This document shows, in pieces, positions 5,388 to 6,896 of a DNA stretch of 6,896 nucleotides. This DNA is from an uncultured Anaerolineaceae bacterium (GTDB lineage: Bacteria > Chloroflexota > Anaerolineae > Anaerolineales > Anaerolineaceae), in NCBI GenBank assembly GCA_937920255.1, contig CALDSL010000570.1, positions 1-6,896 on the forward strand, given 5' to 3'. Under the pieces are notes generated by a model that saw only the letters and a program-made list of their open reading frames with translations, ran no database searches and was not told the origin of the DNA. Every line of letters starts with the position of its first letter. Position 1 is the stretch's first letter. The translations under genes and the position numbers were made by a program.

Positions 5388-6325
5388 TGCGCTATTTCCT
5401 TTTACCGCTGCTTTCCATACTGTTTCTCTGCGCAGCAAGTCCGTCGCCTGTAGGTACCGGTTTGCCTTGCGCGGAACCGTACGGTGCTGCGCCTGAACAA
5501 ACTCCTGATTGGCTGCGTGTTGACATCGAATTAAGTGATCTTGCGACGCAGAACCGCTACGATCTTCTGGCAGGTCACCTGCTGCAAAGAGGTTTCGTGG
5601 ATGGATCTGCCTGTCCCGTGGGTGGCATTTACCCAGACGGTTCGCCCAATGGCTGCGGCGTTGAAACAGCATATCCTGAGATGCTGCGCTGGCAGAACCA
5701 ATACGACCAGCCCATACTCGCATCTGCTGCCGCCAGCAATGTGCCTCCTTATCTGCTGAAAGGGATGATCGCGGCCGAATCGCAGTTCTGGCCGGCAGGG
5801 GATTGGATGAAAGGGGAGATTGGTCTCGGACAGATGACCGCTTCTGGCGCGGATCTGCTTTTATCCTATCGTCCGAACACCTACCGGCAGGTTTGCACGC
5901 AGGTGTTCGGCGAAGAAGCGTGCGGGAAGGCGTACGCAGCGCTAGCTGATGATAACCGCGCGATGCTGCGCGGGTGGGTGTTAGGTTCGCTGGACGTGAC
6001 TTGCCCGTCTTGCGTTGGTGGCATTGATGCGAGCAAAGGAGCGCGGGCAGTGGAACTGCTGGCTGAGACGCTTGCGGCCAGTTGCAGCCAGTCCGCTCGG
6101 GTGATCCGCATCGCTACAGGAAAGTCACCCGCATCGTTGATGAGTTATGAGGATTTTTGGCGCTTCACACTGGCGAATTATCACAGCGGATCGGGCTGCA
6201 TGTACCAGGCGCTGCGGAGATCGGGAAATCCCACAAACTGGCCGATGATCGCATCGGGCTTGCCGCAAGGCTGCTACAGTGGGCAGACCTATGTCCGCCG
6301 GATTGAAGAAAATATAGCGCCGTAG
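5384..6325 (+). CDS. Secreted lytic-transglycosylase-like (SLT-fold) protein
   Basis: A 313-residue exported protein with an apparent lysozyme-like SLT domain. Residues 3-18 are a hydrophobic signal sequence; the LFLC stretch has Leu before Cys16, so it is not a good lipobox. The SLT features are AAESQFWP with predicted catalytic Glu132, GEIGLGQMT at 144-152 matching the GLMQ motif, NYHSGSG at 265-271 matching the Asn-Ala/Tyr-x-Gly motif, and a final YVRRIEE helix. Such enzymes cleave the MurNAc-GlcNAc bond of peptidoglycan non-hydrolytically and often open the wall for secretion machines. Residues 150-264 contain a longer insert than a minimal SLT domain. About ten Cys remain after the signal, including CPSC at 207-210, suggesting disulfides. 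Start: ATG 5384 overlaps the previous stop as ATGA; ATG 5387 is equally possible. An in-frame ATG at 5348 would put a polar, charged stretch before the signal sequence. Confidence 0.82.
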   Translation: MMRYFLLPLLSILFLCAASPSPVGTGLPCAEPYGAAPEQTPDWLRVDIELSDLATQNRYDLLAGHLLQRGFVDGSACPVGGIYPDGSPNGCGVETAYPEMLRWQNQYDQPILASAAASNVPPYLLKGMIAAESQFWPAGDWMKGEIGLGQMTASGADLLLSYRPNTYRQVCTQVFGEEACGKAYAALADDNRAMLRGWVLGSLDVTCPSCVGGIDASKGARAVELLAETLAASCSQSARVIRIATGKSPASLMSYEDFWRFTLANYHSGSGCMYQALRRSGNPTNWPMIASGLPQGCYSGQTYVRRIEENIAP

Positions 6326-6334
6326 GGTATCGAT

Positions 6335-6889
6335 ATGGAAATCTTCTTCTTTGGGTTGATTTTTATCTGGCTGGCGCTGGTTTCCTGGTTCGATTTGCGC
6401 AAACGAGAAGTACCGCATACCGCCTGGGTGGTCATTCCATTGATTTGCGCGTCTATATACCAGGCAGTCGCGGGTGATTGGCATCTATCCTTCTTAACCG
6501 GGATGGTTGCGCTGGCAAGCGAGCGCCAGCGCCTGGCGAAATTGAGCGAACTGCGTGTTGATACAATCTTTTTCTGGATTCCCTGGCTCTTGGCCTGTTT
6601 TTACGCTGCGGCATCTCACAATCCGGTTGGAGCGGTTGCAATCGTAGCGTTTTGGGTAGCTTGGGAATTGCGCTGCTGGGGTGGGGCGGATGCGGTTACC
6701 GCAATCGCGTTGACGCTGATCTGGCCGGATATGCGCCTGGTGATCGCCGTTCTAATCGTTCACGCCTTTGTCGCTGTGATCGCCAGCCTGGTCAGTCTGA
6801 TTCGGGAACGAAAGCTGCGCGTCCATCAATTCCCCGGACTGCCGCTGCTCTTGCTCTCCGCTGTTTTACGACTGCTTTCACCAGGGTAG
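6335..6889 (+). CDS. A24-family prepilin peptidase (TadV/CpaA-like)
   Basis: A 184-residue polytopic membrane protein with the two-aspartate layout of type IV prepilin peptidases. The first Asp is Asp20 in SWFDLRKREVPHT, the cytoplasmic D-x-R-x-x-x-(V/I)-P motif after membrane helix 1. The second is Asp119 in WGGADAVT, the place of the GxGD motif, here GGAD. Hydrophobic segments lie near residues 3-19, 30-46, 78-93, 97-111, 120-130, 134-155 and 168-181. It lacks the N-methylase domain of PilD and is of TadV/CpaA size. It should cut the leaders of the pilins and TadE-like proteins encoded upstream on the cytoplasmic side of the membrane. The ATG at 6335 follows the previous stop by nine bases, with a modest AGGG at 6324-6327. 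No other start fits the helix-1 motif. Confidence 0.88.
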   Translation: MEIFFFGLIFIWLALVSWFDLRKREVPHTAWVVIPLICASIYQAVAGDWHLSFLTGMVALASERQRLAKLSELRVDTIFFWIPWLLACFYAAASHNPVGAVAIVAFWVAWELRCWGGADAVTAIALTLIWPDMRLVIAVLIVHAFVAVIASLVSLIRERKLRVHQFPGLPLLLLSAVLRLLSPG

Positions 6890-6896
6890 GAAATGC
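6883..6896 (+). other. Possible start of a further gene at the window edge
   Basis: AGGGTAGG at 6883-6890 overlaps the peptidase stop and precedes an ATG at 6893. The spacing is short and only one codon is visible, so this is only a hint that the cluster continues. Confidence 0.25.

Noticed and set aside
5399..5434. Lipoprotein signal at the LFLC of the transglycosylase
   Set aside because: Leu rather than Gly, Ala or Ser precedes the Cys, so this is a normal signal-peptide core rather than a lipobox.
5139..5723. 194-codon open frame on the minus strand
   Set aside because: Antisense to the end of the Ig protein and the start of the transglycosylase, both of which have clear exported-protein features.
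1..6896. CRISPR array, tRNA, rRNA or insertion sequence
   Set aside because: No regularly spaced direct repeats, no cloverleaf-like or rRNA segment and no transposase or terminal inverted repeats were seen.

Overview
The window is a compact gene cluster with every gene on the + strand. Its parts point to a Tad/Flp-type (type IVc-like) pilus or secretion machine. Moderately GC-rich DNA, archaeal-class-III-like prepilin leaders, an A24 prepilin peptidase without a methylase domain, and no secretin or outer-membrane pilotin suggest an environmental bacterium of Chloroflexota (Anaerolineae-like) type. That placement is inference from style, not from a marker gene.

Layout, left to right. (1) 4-486: a small protein with a degenerate HNH-like N-terminus, a four-cysteine zinc knuckle and a helix-turn-helix; it may begin before the window. 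(2) 483-1370 and 1370-2212: two T2SSF/GspF-like membrane proteins, TadB-like and TadC-like, forming the inner-membrane platform. (3) 2241-2411, 2429-2599 and 2662-2808: three tiny Flp-like prepilins. The first two are 56-residue tandem paralogues; the second uses a TTG start. The third is a divergent 48-residue pilin preceded by a strong stem-loop at 2617-2650. (4) 2783-3226 and 3223-3723: two TadE/TadG-like pseudopilins. (5) 3720-5387: a secreted 555-residue protein with three cysteine-paired Ig-like repeats, a candidate tip, adhesin or surface subunit. (6) 5384-6325: a secreted lytic-transglycosylase-like protein, suited to opening peptidoglycan. (7) 6335-6889: the prepilin peptidase expected to cut the leaders of the pilins and pseudopilins.

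Genes are tightly packed: stop and start codons overlap at 483-486, 1370, 3223-3226, 3720-3723 and 5384-5387, which suggests one transcript with translational coupling. The only non-coding stretch of note is 2600-2661, which holds the stem-loop. It separates the pilin pair from the rest and could set pilin dosage. The motor ATPase (TadA/CpaF) and the TadZ-like localisation protein are not in the window and presumably lie outside it.

The most unusual points are the loss of the conserved Glu+5 in three of the five prepilin-like proteins, the HNH-like gene with a Phe in place of the catalytic His joined to a pilus operon, and the pairing of an Ig-repeat surface protein with a dedicated transglycosylase.
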